From the NCBI GenBank assembly GCA_028694545.1, contig JAQVKV010000008.1:1-14011 (forward strand): DNA of 14,011 bases. The letters are read 5' to 3'. Position numbers and translations under genes: made by a program. Below the pieces are notes generated by a model. It was given only the letters and a program-made list of their open reading frames with translations, was not told where the DNA came from and did no database searches. Shown here piece after piece: positions 13,028-14,011 of the stretch. The DNA comes from Zavarzinia sp. (GTDB lineage: Bacteria > Pseudomonadota > Alphaproteobacteria > Zavarziniales > Zavarziniaceae). How positions within the stretch are numbered: the first letter of the stretch is position 1; each line of letters begins with the position of its first letter.

Positions 13028-14011
13028 AGTCGCGTGGCTGACCGAGGCCGTGGCCCGGGCGGCGACCGCAAGGGCGACGAGGCCGAGCACGGCCGCCAGC
13101 AGGAAGGCGGCGCCTGGGAAATGCGCGATCGCCCCGGGCCCGACGAATCGGCTGAAGGCGGCAGCCCCCGCCAACGGGCCGATCACGGCCGCAAGCCCCG
13201 TCACCCCGCTCACCGTCCCCTGCAGCAGGCCCTGTTCGTCGTCGCCGACGGCGGTGGAGGTCAGCGCCTGCGCCGCTGGCGCCGCCGCCATGGCGAAGGG
13301 CATGAACACGAGCGCGGCATAGAGCTGCCAGCCCGCCGAAACGAAGGCCAGCGCCGCGCAGAACAGGCTCATGGCGAAGAGGCCCACCAGCAGCGTCCGC
13401 CCCGGACCCGCCCGCCTGATCATCACCGGCGCGAAACCCGCCTGCGCCAGAATCGCCGTGATGCCGAGGACACCGAGCGAAATCCCGACCTCCCGCGTGC
13501 CCCAGCCGAGCTGCGCCCCGGTGAACAGCACCCAGGTTGCCTGCACCGCCGAATGGGCCAGCATGAACAGGAAGATCGCCGCCAGCAGTCCGGCGACCAG
13601 CCGGTGCCGACGCCAGCCCATCAGACCGGACAGGGGATTGAGCGCGCCGAGATCGAGCGGGCGGCGCTTGTCCGGCGCGAGGCTCTCGGGCAGGACGAAG
13701 GCGCCATAGAGGAAGTTCAGCCCGGTCAGCACGGCGGCCGCGACGAAGGGCACGCGCGGACCCAGTTCGCCCAGCAGGCCGCCCAGCGCCGGTCCCGAGA
13801 CGAAGCCGATCGCAAAGGTGGCGCCGGCGATGGCGAAGGCGCGCCCGCGCTGTTCCGGGGTCGAGACATCGGCGACATAGGCGGTGGCCGCCGCCGTGCT
13901 GGCGCCGCAGATGCCGGCGACGAAACGCGCGGCAAGCAGCAGCCAGACCGAGCCGGCGAGGGCGGCGACAACATGGTCGAGGGTGGCGCCCGCCATGGCG
14001 ATCAGCAGCAC
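13004..14011 (-). CDS. TetA-like MFS drug efflux transporter (N-terminus outside window)
   Basis: The visible 335 residues are the middle and C-terminal parts of a 12-helix major facilitator transporter of the TetA (TCR/Tet, drug:H+ antiporter) subfamily. Family landmarks include ARFVAGICGASTAAATAYVAD, the loop STPEQRGRAFAIAG, GFVSGPALGGLLGELGPRVPF, GLNFLYGAFVLPESL, LNPLSGLMGWRR and VSGVTGLAAVIGPL. TetA proteins are about 400 residues, so roughly 70 N-terminal residues, including the first helices and motif A, lie beyond the right edge; the GTG at the edge is probably an internal valine. Substrate cannot be told from this: many chromosomal TetA-like pumps do not confer tetracycline resistance. 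The 3' end overlaps the receiver-MarR gene by 24 bases tail to tail. No functional tie to the pilus or signalling genes is evident. Confidence 0.88.
   Translation of the reverse strand: MLLIAMAGATLDHVVAALAGSVWLLLAARFVAGICGASTAAATAYVADVSTPEQRGRAFAIAGATFAIGFVSGPALGGLLGELGPRVPFVAAAVLTGLNFLYGAFVLPESLAPDKRRPLDLGALNPLSGLMGWRRHRLVAGLLAAIFLFMLAHSAVQATWVLFTGAQLGWGTREVGISLGVLGITAILAQAGFAPVMIRRAGPGRTLLVGLFAMSLFCAALAFVSAGWQLYAALVFMPFAMAAAPAAQALTSTAVGDDEQGLLQGTVSGVTGLAAVIGPLAGAAAFSRFVGPGAIAHFPGAAFLLAAVLGLVALAVAARATASVSHATSGERRDR

Noticed and set aside
1..14011. CRISPR arrays, insertion sequences, tRNA or rRNA genes
   Set aside because: No regularly spaced repeats, transposase-like frames, terminal inverted repeats or tRNA cloverleaf sequences were found on reading the window; the only clear direct repeats lie inside the repeat-protein gene.

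Overview
The window is GC-rich with strong G/C preference at third codon positions, and its gene families (Cpa/Tad pilus proteins in the Caulobacter-style order, an HPK4-like histidine kinase, single-domain response regulators) point to an alphaproteobacterium. I cannot name a genus from the sequence alone; a Rhodospirillales-like lineage is a guess.

Layout. (1) Bases 1-804 hold the 3' part of a secreted-looking low-complexity repeat protein rich in V-D-L-G-T, apparently split by a one-base frameshift near base 215. (2) Bases 935-1093 encode a very small lipoprotein, bounded by a GC-rich hairpin upstream and a strong intrinsic terminator downstream (1144-1180). (3) After a 405-base intergenic region, bases 1499-9405 form one tightly packed plus-strand operon for a Tad (Flp-type) pilus secretion machine: cpaB, cpaC (secretin), cpaE/tadZ, cpaF/tadA (ATPase), tadB and tadC (inner-membrane platform), tadD (TPR lipoprotein), and a final 122-aa exported protein of unknown function. 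Gene junctions overlap by ATGA or are separated by 1-22 bases, so translational coupling is likely. No Flp pilin, prepilin peptidase or TadE/F/G pseudopilin is present, so the machine must be completed from elsewhere.

(4) Bases 9439-11512 on the minus strand encode a soluble PAS/GAF histidine kinase followed, one base later, by a 132-aa single-domain response regulator; this pair converges on the tad operon. (5) A 480-base noncoding divergent region carries an inverted repeat centred on a TATAGT hexamer and a TTAA-N6-TTAA element. (6) Bases 11993-13027 encode an unusual regulator in which a receiver domain is joined by a coiled coil and Pro-rich linker to a MarR-like winged helix. (7) Bases 13004-14011 on the minus strand hold most of a TetA-like MFS drug efflux pump that overlaps the regulator's 3' end tail to tail and runs off the window.

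How they may work together: TadA powers assembly, TadB/TadC form the platform, TadZ locates the machine, CpaC with TadD and CpaB builds the outer-membrane and periplasmic channel. The kinase, the stand-alone receiver and the receiver-MarR protein look like one signalling module set beside the pilus locus. That they control the pilus is inference from position only.
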